The notes under the pieces: generated by a model
The model's database searches: none
Told to the model about the DNA's origin: nothing
What the model saw: the letters and a program-made list of their open reading frames with translations, nothing else
Program-made: the position numbers and the translations under genes
In this document: in pieces, positions 63,001 to 64,000 of the stretch
Layout of the letters: every line of letters starts with the position of its first letter
Position numbering within the stretch: position 1 is the stretch's first letter
NCBI RefSeq assembly: GCF_900119795.1
Contig: NZ_LT634361.1
Location: 806,001 to 870,000 of the forward strand
From: Tenacibaculum maritimum NCIMB 2154
Lineage (GTDB): Bacteria > Bacteroidota > Bacteroidia > Flavobacteriales > Flavobacteriaceae
Length of the DNA stretch: 64,000 nt
Reading direction: 5' to 3'

Positions 63001-63650
63001 ATTCAGGCATATTGATGCAAGAGGAAATATCGTATGGGAATGTGAGTTGGATATCTATGAAAGAGTACGTAATTTGCATGGAGAAAAAACGCTCATTCCT
63101 TTCCGTTACCAAGAGCAATATGAAGATATTGAAACAGAGTTGTATTACAACCGTTTTAGATATTACAGCCCTGATATAGGTACATATATACCTAAAGATA
63201 GGGTTATTGGGTAACAATCCGAACTTATATGCGTATGTAGAGGATAGTAATAGCTGGGTTAATTCTTTAGGTTTAATACAAATCTATAGGTTATTAAGAC
63301 CTGATGAGCATCCGTTTAAAGAGTTAGCAGCTAAAAAACTAAGGAAGGATATGACAGTTCATGGGCATGTTGCTACTGGGGTATGGAATAAAGGATCTCA
63401 ATTTATATCAACGAGTATAGATCCTGATGCATTAAAAAAATGGAGGGAGCTATGACAAAGAATGGTGTCTTTTGATACGGATGATGTTATTCCTGATATA
63501 AAAGGAAATAAAAGAATAGTAGGCATTTCTACTATAGATAAAGGAATTTAAAATGGAGTAGGTAGTGTTACAGCAAGATTGTCTGCTTCATCTAGAGAGG
63601 TTCTTGTGGAAGGGCATGTTCCATCTAATGCAATTAAACCTTGTAAATAA
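63001..63650 (+). pseudogene. Orphan Rhs C-terminus 9: decayed toxin cassette
   Basis: Rhs core with several lesions: an extra T at about 63012 (GGCATATTGATG), a 5-bp loss in AAAGATAGGGTTA (about 63198; the parent has AAAGATCCGATAGGG), a frame change near 63450 (GGAGGGAGCTATGAC) and an in-frame TAA at about 63549. The toxin reads IQIYRLLRPDEHPFKELAAK, GSQFISTSIDPDALKKW, EVLVEGHVPSNAIKPCK, similar to a YRxLRPDE-type domain of polymorphic toxins. Reconstructed end is PCK. Confidence 0.85.
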
Positions 63651-63652
63651 TT

Positions 63653-63976
63653 ATGAATGATATAAGTAAGATAGTAGAATTAGTAGAAGATTATCTTTTA
63701 GGAGATAACTCCTTTCCTGTAAGGATTAGGGAAAAAAGAGAAATAAAGCAAGATGAATTTGAAATATTAAAAAAAGGTATAGAAAAACTTTGTGATTATT
63801 ACAAAGAAGAGGATTTTATTCCTAAAAGAATTGCACTTTGTTTTGTGGATATAAGTAATTTTTTCTTTGTTCCTAATTTAAGTTACTCAGAGAGTGAAAT
63901 TGAAAGATTTGAAGACTATGGTATTGCGTTATCTGAGTTAGGGAATAAATTATTTTCTAAGCAAAGCATCCGATGA
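63653..63976 (+). CDS. Immunity protein for decayed toxin 9
   Basis: 107 aa, acidic (ELVEDYLLGD; KQDEFEILKKGIEKL). Starts 2 bp after the stop of the decayed toxin. Still an intact frame, though short, so it may be an immunity gene outliving its toxin or one truncated at its C-terminus (ends KQSIR). The family is unknown to me. Confidence 0.55.
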   Translation: MNDISKIVELVEDYLLGDNSFPVRIREKREIKQDEFEILKKGIEKLCDYYKEEDFIPKRIALCFVDISNFFFVPNLSYSESEIERFEDYGIALSELGNKLFSKQSIR

Positions 63977-64000
63977 AGAAAATTATAATTGAGAGTAGAA

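Overview
The window is AT-rich, has no Shine-Dalgarno habit apart from one site, and carries a Bacteroidetes-type (subtype iii) type VI secretion system (T6SS-iii). DUF3127 and DUF6261-like genes, SUKH and AHH/LHH toxin modules and Cys-lipoproteins also point to a marine or host-associated member of the Flavobacteriaceae. The genus cannot be fixed from the sequence alone.

Layout. (1) 1-4.3 kb is ordinary chromosome: end of a flavin reductase gene, a DUF3127 gene, a DUF1456 gene, a VTT membrane protein, a large FAD oxidoreductase and aat. (2) 4.36-11.9 kb is the T6SS sheath and baseplate: tssB-tssC on the minus strand, and tssE-tssF-tssH(clpV)-tssG diverging on the plus strand. (3) 12.3-34.2 kb is an effector/immunity island. 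It starts with vgrG1, a candidate effector with a VgrG-tail-like N-terminus, and two tandem beta-propeller lipoproteins. It continues with a possible adaptor, a DUF4280 PAAR-like tip and a 969-residue candidate effector. Then come two tandem arrays of lipoprotein genes: six full copies plus one truncated copy of family A, and six full copies plus one truncated copy of family B. A decayed gene end of another kind separates the two arrays. (4) 35.2-42.9 kb is the trans-envelope part (tssN, tssK, tssO, a small membrane protein, a PKD-domain protein, tssR, a winged-helix/TM protein), followed by tssD (hcp). (5) 44.0-64.0 kb is a second vgrG, an alpha-helical adaptor candidate and a full-length Rhs effector with its immunity gene. 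Behind it are eight displaced Rhs C-terminal ends, each with its own immunity gene. They are mostly separated by a repeated non-coding element containing an intrinsic terminator. Two of the eight are frameshifted or decaying.

How it fits together. Sheath, baseplate, ClpV, membrane complex and Hcp make the injector. Three effector loading sites follow: vgrG1 plus cargo, PAAR-like plus 969-aa protein, and vgrG2 plus Rhs. Each is followed by self-protection genes that have been duplicated and reshuffled. The lipoprotein arrays keep a nearly invariant first two thirds and have mosaic C-terminal segments. The Rhs region is a toxin cassette store sharing 200-650 bp of nearly identical core sequence with the active rhs gene, so homologous recombination could swap toxins.

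The most unexpected pattern is that eight of the nine unrelated Rhs toxin domains end in cysteine plus one residue (Cys-X-stop). In most of them this is the only cysteine of the toxin domain. It looks like a shared C-terminal tag on otherwise non-homologous toxins.
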